Shown: positions 25,441-32,884 of the stretch, piece after piece
Position numbering within the stretch: the stretch's first letter is position 1
Layout of the letters: each line of letters opens with the position of its first letter
Origin: Oscillibacter sp.
Lineage (GTDB): Bacteria > Bacillota > Clostridia > Oscillospirales > Oscillospiraceae
Length of the DNA stretch: 64,000 nt
Reading direction: 5' to 3'
Assembly (NCBI GenBank): GCA_017547085.1
Contig: JAFYQM010000066.1
Location: forward strand, 1-64,000
Program-made: the position numbers and the translations under genes
Notes under the pieces: generated by a model
The model's database searches: none
Told to the model about the DNA's origin: nothing
The model's input: the letters and a program-made list of their open reading frames with translations, nothing else

Positions 25441-25642
25441 CGTTATCCGGAGTATACTGGATGATGTCTGTGATGTCGCAGTTCAGAATCTGACAAAGGG
25501 CGTCCAACGTATTGGTGGAAACGGAATCTCCATCTTTCAAACGGCGAATACTGGAGCTGCTGATTCCACCTTTGACCTGCAGCGTATAGGTTGTTGCCCC
25601 TCGCTTTCTCATGGTTTCCCACAACGGTGCATAAGAAATCAC
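25436..25642 (-). CDS. Small XRE/Cro-family transcriptional regulator
   Basis: A 68-residue single-domain helix-turn-helix protein of the HTH_26 type, with the pattern GISSSSIRRLKDGDSVSTNT and LDALCQILNCDITDII that ends this family. I start it at GTG 25642, since homologues begin M-I-S-Y-x-PLW and GGGGAG is just upstream. An in-frame GTG at 25654 is less likely. It is divergent from the 52-residue gene at 25741, with interlocking promoters, so it probably represses both. Confidence 0.85.
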   Translation of the reverse strand: MISYAPLWETMRKRGATTYTLQVKGGISSSSIRRLKDGDSVSTNTLDALCQILNCDITDIIQYTPDNE

Positions 25643-25661
25643 GGCTCTCCCCACCTTTCCT

Positions 25662-25711
25662 TTGACATATCTCCATTATTGCGTATAATGAAGACATAAC
25701 GTTATAGGCAA
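25662..25711. promoter_or_regulatory. Overlapping divergent promoters of the HTH gene and the 52-residue protein gene
   Basis: Plus strand: TTGACA (25662-25667), 16 bp, TATAAT (25684-25689). Minus strand: TTGCCT (25706-25711), 17 bp, TTATAC (25683-25688). The two -10 elements occupy the same bases, so only one RNA polymerase can bind at a time. An inverted repeat TATAG-n10-CTATA (about 25703-25722) is a candidate operator. Confidence 0.65.
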
Positions 25712-25740
25712 TATTAGCTATACTCAACGGGGAGGTATTT

Positions 25741-25899
25741 ATGCCGGACTACAAGGAAATGTATCTGCATCTCATGCGGGAAACAGAAAAATCCATCCGG
25801 ATTTTAATTGAAGCACAGCAGGAATGTGAGCGGCTGTATCTGGAAAGCAAGGAGCCTGTACTTTCCGTTCTGCCTGCTTTCCCTGTTGAAAACGAGTAA
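25741..25899 (+). CDS. 52-residue conserved-looking small protein
   Basis: The short frame begins at ATG 25741, 6 nt after GGGGAGG, has a strong promoter and ends just before a terminator. The product starts MPDYKEMYLHLMRETEKSIR and is mostly one amphipathic helix (residues 3-38) with a hydrophobic C-terminal tail. Small proteins with a similar MPDYK start occur in Clostridia, but I know no function. It sits between an HTH repressor and spoVAD, at the place where spoVAC would be expected. Confidence 0.75.
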   Translation: MPDYKEMYLHLMRETEKSIRILIEAQQECERLYLESKEPVLSVLPAFPVENE

Positions 25900-25904
25900 T
25901 CCTT

Positions 25905-25934
25905 TGCGCCCCTTTCAGGGGTGCATATTTTTTT
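25905..25934 (+). terminator. Intrinsic terminator after the 52-residue gene
   Basis: TGCGCCCCT with AGGGGTGCA around ttc, followed by a T-rich run. The bases GCATA within it (25923-25927), with a CAACCTA 17 bp on, faintly resemble a sigma-G promoter for spoVAD. Confidence 0.7.
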
Positions 25935-25980
25935 CTTTTGAGGCCAACCTATGGAAAATCCATCAAACGAGGTGGCCTTT

Positions 25981-26997
25981 ATGAACACCAAACGCATTGG
26001 ACAACGCACCATCGCCCTTGCTCATCCCCCCTCCGTGATCTCCTTTGCCAACATCGGCGGAAAATTCGAACACGAGGGGCCGCTGGGCAGCTACTTTGAC
26101 GAGTGGAACGAGGACTCCTTCTTCGGTGAAAAGACATGGGAAAAAGCAGAATCCGCCATGCAGAAAAAAGTCCTGCAACGGGCATTGGACAAGGCCCGAC
26201 TGAAGCCGAAGGATCTGGACTATATTTTTGCCGGAGACCTGTTGAACCAGTGCATCGGCTCCTCTTTCGGGCTCAGAGACTTTCACATTCCGTTCTACGG
26301 CCTGTACGGCGCCTGTTCCACCATGGGTGAGAGCCTGTCGCTGGCCGCCATGATGATCGACGGCGGCTTTGCAAAACGCTGCGCAGCCATGACCTCCTCC
26401 CACTTCTGCACCGCCGAGCGGCAGTACCGTATGCCGGTGCCCTACGGCAGTCAGCGTCCCCCCACAGCCCAGTGGACTGCCACGGCCTCCGGCTGCACCA
26501 TTCTCGCCGCAGAGGGTCCCGGTCCCTATATCACCCACATCACCTGTGGAAAGATCGTGGACAAGGGCATCAAGGACGGAAACAATATGGGGGCCGCCAT
26601 GGCCCCTGCCGCCTACGACACGCTTGCCGCCTTCTTTCGTGACACAGAGACAAAGCCGCAGGACTACGATCTTGTCATCACCGGCGATCTGGGAGAACTG
26701 GGCCACGACATCGTGCGCAGCTTCTTCGAGGCGGACGGTATCTCGCTGGATAAAAACTACCAAGACTGCGGCCTGCTGCTCTACGACCGAGAGAATCAGG
26801 ACATGCACGCAGGTGCCTCCGGCTGCGGCTGCAGCGCCTCCGTACTGAACGGCTATCTTCTAACGGAGCTGCAGCGGGGGACCTGGCAGAAGATCCTCTT
26901 TGCCCCCACCGGCGCACTGCTCTCCCCCACTTCCAGCTTTCAGGGAGAGTCCGTTCCCGGCATCTGCCACGCGATATGTATTTCCACGAAAAAGTGA
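25981..26997 (+). CDS. spoVAD: Stage V sporulation protein AD
   Basis: Thiolase-fold protein of the SpoVA channel that binds dipicolinic acid for loading into and release from the spore core; made in the forespore under sigma-G in Bacillus. 338 residues, the usual length, with GPLGSYFD, FGEKTWEKAES, the GACSTMGESL thiolase-like loop, MTSSHFCTAERQYRMP and DLVITGDLG in order. ATG 25981 (GAGGTGG 5-6 nt upstream) gives the usual N-terminus MxxKRIGxxTI; ATG 25951 is an alternative with 10 more residues. Followed by spoVAE after 9 nt. No spoVAC precedes it. Confidence 0.95.
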   Translation: MNTKRIGQRTIALAHPPSVISFANIGGKFEHEGPLGSYFDEWNEDSFFGEKTWEKAESAMQKKVLQRALDKARLKPKDLDYIFAGDLLNQCIGSSFGLRDFHIPFYGLYGACSTMGESLSLAAMMIDGGFAKRCAAMTSSHFCTAERQYRMPVPYGSQRPPTAQWTATASGCTILAAEGPGPYITHITCGKIVDKGIKDGNNMGAAMAPAAYDTLAAFFRDTETKPQDYDLVITGDLGELGHDIVRSFFEADGISLDKNYQDCGLLLYDRENQDMHAGASGCGCSASVLNGYLLTELQRGTWQKILFAPTGALLSPTSSFQGESVPGICHAICISTKK

Positions 26998-27006
26998 GGA
27001 AATGAT

Positions 27007-27363
27007 ATGGAATTTCTGAAAGCCTTTCTCTGCGGCGGCATTTTGTGCGCCATCGGACAGATTCTCATTGACAAGACCAAGCTGACTCCTGCCCGCATTC
27101 TGACAGGCTATGTGGTGGCAGGCGTACTGCTCAGCGCCATCGGCCTCTATCAACCCATTGCCGACTGGGGCGGTGCAGGCGCTACCGTCCCCCTCACCGG
27201 CTTCGGATACGCCCTCGCCAAGGGCGTGGAAAAAGCGGTAGCGGAAAAGGGCTGGCTGGGCGTACTGACCGGCGGGCTCACCGCCACAGCGGGCGGTATC
27301 ACGGCGGCCGTGGTATTCGGCGTACTGATGGCGCTGATCTTCAAAGCAGGCGATAAGCGGTAA
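27007..27363 (+). CDS. spoVAE: Stage V sporulation protein AE
   Basis: A 118-residue small membrane component of the SpoVA dipicolinate channel, with about four hydrophobic helices and the family pattern FLCGGILCAIGQILIDKTKL and TGGLTATAGGITAAVVFG. The SD GAGGAAATG is close to the start. It is the last gene of the spoVAD-spoVAE operon. Confidence 0.93.
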   Translation: MEFLKAFLCGGILCAIGQILIDKTKLTPARILTGYVVAGVLLSAIGLYQPIADWGGAGATVPLTGFGYALAKGVEKAVAEKGWLGVLTGGLTATAGGITAAVVFGVLMALIFKAGDKR

Positions 27364-27366
27364 GCA

Positions 27367-27395
27367 TTGCCGCGGCAGCGGATGTATGGTATCCT
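27367..27395 (+). promoter_or_regulatory. Probable promoter of the GNAT gene
   Basis: TTGCCG (27367-27372), 17 bp, TATCCT (27390-27395). Confidence 0.5.
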
Positions 27396-27425
27396 GTTCC
27401 TGACAACAGGAAAGGAGCCTCTGCC

Positions 27426-27875
27426 ATGGTCTTGCGCTTTGTCCCGCCGGAAAACCCCGATTTTTCCGCACTGACGGAGAAACTGGACGCCTATTATATC
27501 GAGCTGGTGGGCAATGTCCACCTGCGCTATGCGCCGTTCAACCTGCCGCATTTGTTCGCCGCCCGCGTGGTGGCCTATGAGAACGGGGAATCCATTGCCT
27601 GCGGCTGCTGGAAAGATGTGGACGCAGACACCGCAGAGATCAAGCGCATTTACGTCCTGCCGCAGTACCGCCGCAAGGGTGCAGCCTCCCGCATCATCAC
27701 CGCGCTGGAAGCCGACATCACCCACACCGGAAAGCGCCGTATCGTGTTGGAAACCGCCCGCACCACGGCTGATTCCGAGGCGCTCTACCTCTCTCTGGGC
27801 TATCGGGAGATCGACTATTACGGCAGCCCCGCCGGTGCCGACAACTGCCGGTGCTTTGAAAAGCTGCTTTTCTGA
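27426..27875 (+). CDS. GNAT-family N-acetyltransferase
   Basis: A 149-residue acetyl-CoA-dependent acyltransferase. Motif A with the CoA pyrophosphate loop reads IYVLPQYRRKGAASRII (residues about 77-93); ALYLSLGYREIDYYG is the usual C-terminal Tyr segment. The acceptor substrate is unknown. AAAGGAG precedes the ATG. Single gene with its own promoter and terminator. Confidence 0.9.
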   Translation: MVLRFVPPENPDFSALTEKLDAYYIELVGNVHLRYAPFNLPHLFAARVVAYENGESIACGCWKDVDADTAEIKRIYVLPQYRRKGAASRIITALEADITHTGKRRIVLETARTTADSEALYLSLGYREIDYYGSPAGADNCRCFEKLLF

Positions 27876-27889
27876 ACCGCAATCCCCCT

Positions 27890-27926
27890 CGGACAGTCTC
27901 TTTTTCAGGCTGTCCGTTTCTTTTTT
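27890..27926 (+). terminator. Intrinsic terminator of the GNAT gene
   Basis: GGACAG (27891-27896) pairs with CTGTCC (27910-27915), followed by a long T-rich run. Confidence 0.7.
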
Positions 27927-27941
27927 GTCACCTTTTGTTGT

Positions 27942-27994
27942 TTGCTTTCTTTTTGAAATCCGCTATACTGAAAGCAGATAGAAATTTCGACAAA
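27942..27994 (+). promoter_or_regulatory. Promoter of the deacetylase-like lipoprotein gene with downstream 0A box
   Basis: TTGCTT (27942-27947), 16 bp, TATACT (27964-27969). TTCGACAAA (27986-27994), a perfect 0A box on the minus strand, sits at about +11 to +19, directly before the SD. Bound Spo0A there would hinder transcription. Confidence 0.55.
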
Positions 27995-28007
27995 AGGAGA
28001 CACCGCC

Positions 28008-29318
28008 ATGCGCCGTTTGCTTGCCTTGCTGCTCACACTGATCCTTCTGCTTTCCCTTGCCGGCTGCGGCGGTGAACAGCAGCCGGCCGAAACGCCTTCC
28101 GCGCCCGGCGGTACCGAGGCTGCCGCTGAATCGGAAGCGCCTGCGGAAGAACCGGAGCCGGAGATCACGCCGGAACCGGAACCCTACAACATTTATGATC
28201 CCACCGTGGAGCCCCCCGGCGGCAGCCGCGACGGCGTCACCTATGTGGCATACAACGGCGTGGTGGAGCATCTGTTTTTCCATCCCGTCATTGCCTACCC
28301 CGAGCAGGCCTTTGACGGTGACCACATGTCCGACGGCTACGATGACTGGATGGTCACCGTGGGCGAATACAACAAAATCCTGCAAAGTGTGTACGAAAAG
28401 GGCTTCGTGCTGGTGAACATTTCGGACTGCTGGAGTGAAGAAACCAGCGAGGATGGCTCTTCTCGTATGGTGAAAAACACCCTGTATCTGCCTGAAGGCA
28501 AAAAGCCCCTCATCATTTCCTATGACGATGTGAACTACAACCTCTACACGCTGGGTGACGGCTTCACCTACAAGCTGATCTTCGGTGAAGACGGCAAGCT
28601 GTGGAGCTGGGGCCTCGACCCGCAGGGCAACGAGGTGGTCTCTCGCGATCTGGATGCCATCACCATTCTCGACAAGTTTGTAGAGGAGCACCCCGACTTC
28701 TCCCCCTTCGGTGCCAAGGGCTGTCTCTCTATCACCGGCTACGAGGGCATTCTCGGCTACCGCACCCAGACCGACAGCGAAAACTGGACGGCAGAGCGGG
28801 AGGCGGAGCGTCAGAAGGAAATCGAGGCGGTGAAGCCCATCGTGGCGGAACTGAAACGCACTGGCTGGACCTTCGGCAGCCACACCTGGGGCCATATCAG
28901 CCTGAATTCCCGCAGCTATGAAACCGTCACCGCCGATATGCAGCGCTGGTTCGATGAAGTGGGCAGTCTGGTGGGCGAGGTGGATACCATCTTCTACCCC
29001 TTCGGCGGCCGTCTGGACGGCGACGATGTGAAGCAGACCGGTCCCGCCATGCAGTGGATGGTAGATCATGGTTTCCGGATCTTCTGCTCCGTGGGCATCC
29101 AGTCCTACAGCAAGATCAAATCCGACACCTGCGCCGTGATCTGCGACCGGCTCCACCCCGACGGCACCACGCTGCGGGGCAGCGACAAGGTGCTGGAGTG
29201 GTACAGCCAGTTCTACGACGCGCGGGACATCATCGACCTCGAAGTACGCCCCGAGCGGGAAGTCCGCTGGACACCGAAGAGTGCGGAAACTCCTGCCGTT
29301 GAAACACCCGCGCAGTAA
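28008..29318 (+). CDS. Lipoprotein with polysaccharide-deacetylase-like domain
   Basis: A 436-residue surface lipoprotein. Signal peptide with lipobox LAGCGG (modified Cys at about residue 20), a Pro/Glu-rich linker (residues 25-60), then a NodB-like (CE4) barrel. PLIISYDDVNYN corresponds to the metal-binding first motif (usually TFDDG), GSHTWGH to the SxxxH motif with the second metal His, and FYPFGG to the third. The first motif is diverged (DDVN), so activity should be tested. It may trim acetyl groups from peptidoglycan or another cell-wall polymer. AAAGGAG lies before the ATG, and a 0A box immediately upstream suggests Spo0A control. Confidence 0.85.
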   Translation: MRRLLALLLTLILLLSLAGCGGEQQPAETPSAPGGTEAAAESEAPAEEPEPEITPEPEPYNIYDPTVEPPGGSRDGVTYVAYNGVVEHLFFHPVIAYPEQAFDGDHMSDGYDDWMVTVGEYNKILQSVYEKGFVLVNISDCWSEETSEDGSSRMVKNTLYLPEGKKPLIISYDDVNYNLYTLGDGFTYKLIFGEDGKLWSWGLDPQGNEVVSRDLDAITILDKFVEEHPDFSPFGAKGCLSITGYEGILGYRTQTDSENWTAEREAERQKEIEAVKPIVAELKRTGWTFGSHTWGHISLNSRSYETVTADMQRWFDEVGSLVGEVDTIFYPFGGRLDGDDVKQTGPAMQWMVDHGFRIFCSVGIQSYSKIKSDTCAVICDRLHPDGTTLRGSDKVLEWYSQFYDARDIIDLEVRPEREVRWTPKSAETPAVETPAQ

Positions 29319-29341
29319 GCGCATGGAGAGGAGGCTCTCAT

Positions 29342-29608
29342 ATGAACTGGATCGTTCTATTTTATGTCATCTATCTTGGCATCCCTCTGGCTCTTTTGCT
29401 CTTCTTCGGCCTTTACCGGCCCAAGCTGGCTCCCCTGACTCTACTGATTTGCCCCCTTGTGATTTTTTTCATTTTCCACCGGGAATTTTTTTACGATGAA
29501 TCCCAGAGAGGGGCGCTGCTACTGATTCTGGCAGTCCACACGGTTCTTGTGGCTATCCCTGCATTTCTCATCCGCGCCAAAGCCAAGTCAAAGGAGGAAC
29601 CCCAATGA
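29342..29608 (+). CDS. Small three-helix membrane protein of unknown function
   Basis: An 88-residue hydrophobic protein with about three membrane segments (residues 3-22, 30-47, 58-75) and a short basic C-terminal tail. SD GGAGG is 7 nt before the ATG. It starts 23 nt after the lipoprotein gene and overlaps the next gene by ATGA. No family recognised. Confidence 0.7.
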   Translation: MNWIVLFYVIYLGIPLALLLFFGLYRPKLAPLTLLICPLVIFFIFHREFFYDESQRGALLLILAVHTVLVAIPAFLIRAKAKSKEEPQ

Positions 29609-29814
29609 AGCTTACCGGAACCTGCCCCAAGTGCGGCAGCACTGACGTACATCCCGCCCTCCATTCCAACACCAACAATATCCGTCCCGTGGAAGGCCGT
29701 TCCTCCGACACCGTTTACACCACCCACTATGTCTGCCGCAGCTGCGGCTATGTAGAGGAGTGGGTAAAGCCAGAGGAAACACCTCTGCTTCAGAGAAATT
29801 TTCCTCAAAAGTAA
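29605..29814 (+). CDS. Small zinc-ribbon protein
   Basis: A 69-residue protein with one two-part zinc ribbon, CPKCGS near the N-terminus and CRSCGYVEEW near residue 48, separated by a Thr/Asn-rich segment. AAAGGAGG lies 7 nt before the ATG. Translationally coupled to the membrane protein upstream. The fold is clear, the role is not. Confidence 0.75.
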   Translation: MKLTGTCPKCGSTDVHPALHSNTNNIRPVEGRSSDTVYTTHYVCRSCGYVEEWVKPEETPLLQRNFPQK

Positions 29815-29848
29815 CCCGAAGTCCATCCTTTTCCAAGGAGGTTCTGCC

Positions 29849-30241
29849 ATGACCCGCGACAAGCTGAAATCTGCCGCCGTTTCCATGCTGGAAAAGGCTT
29901 ACTGTCCCTACTCCCACTTCCCTGTGGGAGCCGCGCTGGAATGCGAGGACGGCACCGTTTTCACCGGCTGTAATGTGGAAAACGCCGCCTATCCCGCCGG
30001 CATCTGCGCCGAGCGCAACGCCATCTTCCACGCGGTGGCGGAGAGCCGCACCCGTTTCCGCCGCATCGTGATCGCCGGAAAAAGCCACGATTTCTGTGTC
30101 CCCTGCGGCATGTGCCGTCAGGTGATGCGGGAGTTCTCCCCCGATTTGGAGATCATCTGTCTCAACGGCGCAGGCGAAGAAAAAACATTTACCCTCGATC
30201 AACTTCTGCCCTACGGCTTCGGACCGGAATTTTTGACATGA
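29849..30241 (+). CDS. cdd: Cytidine deaminase
   Basis: A 130-residue pyrimidine-salvage enzyme that deaminates cytidine and deoxycytidine. Zinc-site motifs CAERNA (catalytic Glu, Cys ligand, residues about 51-56) and PCGMCRQ (two Cys ligands) are intact, and CPYSHFPVGAAL and GCNVENAAYP form the substrate pocket. Normal length for homotetrameric CDA. SD AAGGAGG. Last gene of the 28008-30241 cluster. Confidence 0.95.
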   Translation: MTRDKLKSAAVSMLEKAYCPYSHFPVGAALECEDGTVFTGCNVENAAYPAGICAERNAIFHAVAESRTRFRRIVIAGKSHDFCVPCGMCRQVMREFSPDLEIICLNGAGEEKTFTLDQLLPYGFGPEFLT

Positions 30242-30292
30242 CTTTACACAGGACGCGGGCAGTTTTCCCGCCCGCGCCTGCTTCTTGCACCG

Positions 30293-30460
30293 TCAACCCT
30301 CCGCCACGCGGGACTGCAGTTCCCCGAAAGAGCGGATCTCATCCTCCCGCCGCAGCTTCGTCTGCAGGTCGGGCGGCAGTGTCTGAAAATACTCATAGGC
30401 TGACAGGTCCTGATCCAGCAGGTCCGTCAGACACAGATATTCCGGAAACGCATGCTCCAT
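30293..30460 (-). CDS. 55-residue acidic small protein
   Basis: A short minus-strand frame with ATG at 30460, 7 nt after GGAGG. The product starts MEHAFPEYLCLTDLLDQDLS, then AYEYFQTLPPDLQTKL and ends FGELQSRVAEG. The YEYFQTLP-type segment recurs in unnamed small proteins of Clostridia, in my memory, but no function is known. It is convergent to cdd and divergent from the oxidoreductase operon at 30580. Confidence 0.65.
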   Translation of the reverse strand: MEHAFPEYLCLTDLLDQDLSAYEYFQTLPPDLQTKLRREDEIRSFGELQSRVAEG

Positions 30461-30579
30461 ACGCTCACCTCCGCCGATAGTATTTCCGGGCTACCGGTGG
30501 AATTTTGTCGCATTTTATGGAAATCCGGCGAAGATGCACCAACGCACACCTGCGCCGCAGGTTTCGGAAAGGACACCCC

Positions 30580-31815
30580 ATGTATTACTACTCCCTGAAC
30601 GGACGCATTGCCGCGTCCTTTCTGCCGCAGCTACCGTTTCCACAGGCCGCGCCGGCGCAGCCGGAGCTGTTTCTGCTGCAGCGCAGCGGGATTTGCCGCG
30701 CGACCTTTCGCGTAACAGATTCGCGGCAGCTGACCGCCGCAGGCGAAACGGTGGACTGGCTGGACAGCCGCCGCATTCCCTCTGACGCGCCCGACCTGCC
30801 CACGGATGTTGCCGCCGCCATCGAGAACCGCACGCTGACCGCCGTGGACATGAGCCATCCCCGCTGGCAGGATGCCCTTGCCTTTGTCACGCCCAAACGC
30901 AAAAAAAAGCGGGTGCATCTGCTGGCCGTAGGCGATGTGGGCGGTACACTGCTGACGGCGCTGAAGCTGCTGGGCGGCGACTGCATTTCCACCATCGGCA
31001 TCTGCGACCTGAACGAAAATACCGTGGCCCGCTGGGTCACCGAAGCCGGACAGATGGCGTGGCCGTGGGATTACGACGCCCTGCCGGAAGTGGAATCCGT
31101 TTCCAACGAAAACCTCTTCGACTGCGATGTTTTCATCTTTGCCGCCACCCGCGCCATTCCACCGGTTGGCAGCGAAATTCGCGATGTGCGCATGGCTCAG
31201 TTCGATGCCAACCGCCCGCTGGTGGCGCGGTTTGCAAAACAGGCGCGAAACACAAACTTCGGCGGTCTGTTTATGGTGCTCTCCGACCCTGTCGACCCTC
31301 TGTGCCGCGCCGCATGGCTGGCCTCCAACACCGACGAGGAGGGCCGCTATGACGGTCTGGGCCTTCTGCCGGAGCAGGTACAGGGCTTCGGCCTCGGCGT
31401 GATGAATGCCCGCGCGGCCTACTTTGCTAAGCGGGATGCCCGCTTTGCCTCCTTCCTCACCGAGGGCCGCGCCTTTGGCCCCCACGGACGGGGCTTGGTC
31501 ATCGCAAACTCCATCGAACACTATGACGACGCCCTCTCCCGTGAGCTGACAGAGCTGGTGGAAACCGCCAATCTCCGTGTGCGGGAACTGGGCTTCAAGC
31601 CCTATGTGGCGCCCGCCGTGTCCTCCGGTGCCATGCAGCTGCTGCTGACGCTGCGGGGCGGCTGGCATTGCAGCAGCGTGTGCCTTGGCGGCGTGTGGTT
31701 CGGCGCGAAAAACCGCTTTACCACTCACGGCGTGGAAACGGAATCTCTCTCCCTGCCGGACGATCTGTTTGCCCGCTTGCAGGAGACTGAGGCGGAATTG
31801 GCCGCCATCACATAA
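30580..31815 (+). CDS. Malate/lactate dehydrogenase-like NAD-binding protein
   Basis: A 411-residue protein, about 100 residues longer than classical LDH/MDH because of an N-terminal extension (residues 1-105). The core begins with the Rossmann fold HLLAVGDVGGTLLTALKLLG and the acidic NAD-selecting strand end GICDLNEN. LSDPVDPLCRAAWLA corresponds to the substrate-Arg/Asn region, and SNEN/FIFAATRAIPP to the second strand pair. The active-site His of LDH/MDH is not obvious. ATG 30580 (AAAGGA SD) is chosen over the upstream frame. It heads an operon with a flavodoxin-fold reductase and a beta-hydroxyacid dehydrogenase, so it may act on a 2-hydroxy or 2-oxo acid. Confidence 0.75.
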   Translation: MYYYSLNGRIAASFLPQLPFPQAAPAQPELFLLQRSGICRATFRVTDSRQLTAAGETVDWLDSRRIPSDAPDLPTDVAAAIENRTLTAVDMSHPRWQDALAFVTPKRKKKRVHLLAVGDVGGTLLTALKLLGGDCISTIGICDLNENTVARWVTEAGQMAWPWDYDALPEVESVSNENLFDCDVFIFAATRAIPPVGSEIRDVRMAQFDANRPLVARFAKQARNTNFGGLFMVLSDPVDPLCRAAWLASNTDEEGRYDGLGLLPEQVQGFGLGVMNARAAYFAKRDARFASFLTEGRAFGPHGRGLVIANSIEHYDDALSRELTELVETANLRVRELGFKPYVAPAVSSGAMQLLLTLRGGWHCSSVCLGGVWFGAKNRFTTHGVETESLSLPDDLFARLQETEAELAAIT

Positions 31816-31827
31816 GGAGATGATCGT

Positions 31828-32883
31828 ATGCTGACAATTCTCTGCGCGGGCGAGGTGTTGTCCCCCCGCTGTCAGGCCATGGTGGAACGCATTCAGCAGG
31901 CAGCCCCCACGCAGCTGCTGACTACGCTGACCGAGTCGCTGCACGATGCGCGGATCCTGTTTGTGATCTCGCTGGATGCAGGCGGCGCGAGCCACGGACT
32001 CTGTGACCTGCTCTCCTTCCTGCGCACCCATTCCGATTGCCTTTCCGGCAGCGTGGGCGGCGTGCTGGTGGACGGCGAAGGTGACCTTTACACCAAAGCC
32101 GCAGGACGGGAGATCGTGCTGGCGGCCAACCTTGCAGGCTGCACCTTCCCGGGGCGGCCGCTGGTAGAGGCCACCGGCGACCTGCGCAACTTTACCGTTC
32201 AGGCTAAAAATGCCGAATGCTCACTGGAAAAGGCCTATAAACTGGCCTCCCTTGACCTTGCTGACCGCATTCTGCGATTCGAGCCGGAACAATCAGAGCG
32301 CCCCAACATTCTGGTGCTCCACGCATCCAGCCACCGCACCTCCAACACGCTGGCCCTATGGAGTCGCGTACGGGAAGGTCTGGAACCCCACTGCGACATC
32401 CGTGAGGTGGGCCTTCGCAACGGCACATTGGAGGACTGCGGCGGCTGCCCGTACACCATGTGTCTCCACTTCGGCGAACAAGGCGAGTGCTTCTACGGCG
32501 GCGTCATGGTGCAGGAGGTCTACCCTGCCATCCGCGAGGCGGATGCGGTTGTTCTCCTCTGCCCCAACTACAACGATGCACTCTCCGCCAACCTCACCGC
32601 CGCCATTAACCGCCTCACCGCCCTGTACCGCACAGCCTCCTTTACGGACAAGGCCGTGTTCGCCATGGTGGTCTCCGGCTATTCCGGCGGCGACATCGTG
32701 GCCAGTCAGGTGGTCTCCGCCCTGAATATGAACAAGGGCTTCTGGCTGCCTGCCGACTTCTGTATGCTGGAAACGGCCAACGACGCCGGTACTGCCATAC
32801 TGCTGCCCGGCATTGAGGAGCGGCTCGGAAGGTTTACAAAAAACATATTACGTCAACTAATTATAGAGAAACAGGAGGACTGA
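31828..32883 (+). CDS. Flavodoxin-fold NAD(P)H-dependent FMN reductase / iron-sulfur flavoprotein-like
   Basis: A 351-residue two-part protein. The N-terminal half (to about residue 145) is a Rossmann-like domain with no clear signature. The C-terminal half is a flavodoxin-like FMN domain with phosphate loop LHASSHRTSNTLAL, GLRNGTLEDCGGCPYTMC and LLCPNYNDALSANLTAAINRL. CGGCPYTMC has three Cys in the compact spacing of iron-sulfur flavoproteins. It follows the MDH-like gene by 12 nt and overlaps nothing. The likely role is electron transfer for the dehydrogenases of the same operon, which is inference. Confidence 0.75.
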   Translation: MLTILCAGEVLSPRCQAMVERIQQAAPTQLLTTLTESLHDARILFVISLDAGGASHGLCDLLSFLRTHSDCLSGSVGGVLVDGEGDLYTKAAGREIVLAANLAGCTFPGRPLVEATGDLRNFTVQAKNAECSLEKAYKLASLDLADRILRFEPEQSERPNILVLHASSHRTSNTLALWSRVREGLEPHCDIREVGLRNGTLEDCGGCPYTMCLHFGEQGECFYGGVMVQEVYPAIREADAVVLLCPNYNDALSANLTAAINRLTALYRTASFTDKAVFAMVVSGYSGGDIVASQVVSALNMNKGFWLPADFCMLETANDAGTAILLPGIEERLGRFTKNILRQLIIEKQED

Positions 32884-32884
32884 C

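Noticed and set aside
25922..25951. Sigma-G-like promoter (TGCATA, 17 bp, CAACCTA) for spoVAD
   Set aside because: The -35 falls inside the preceding terminator and the -10 matches only in part; mentioned but not claimed.
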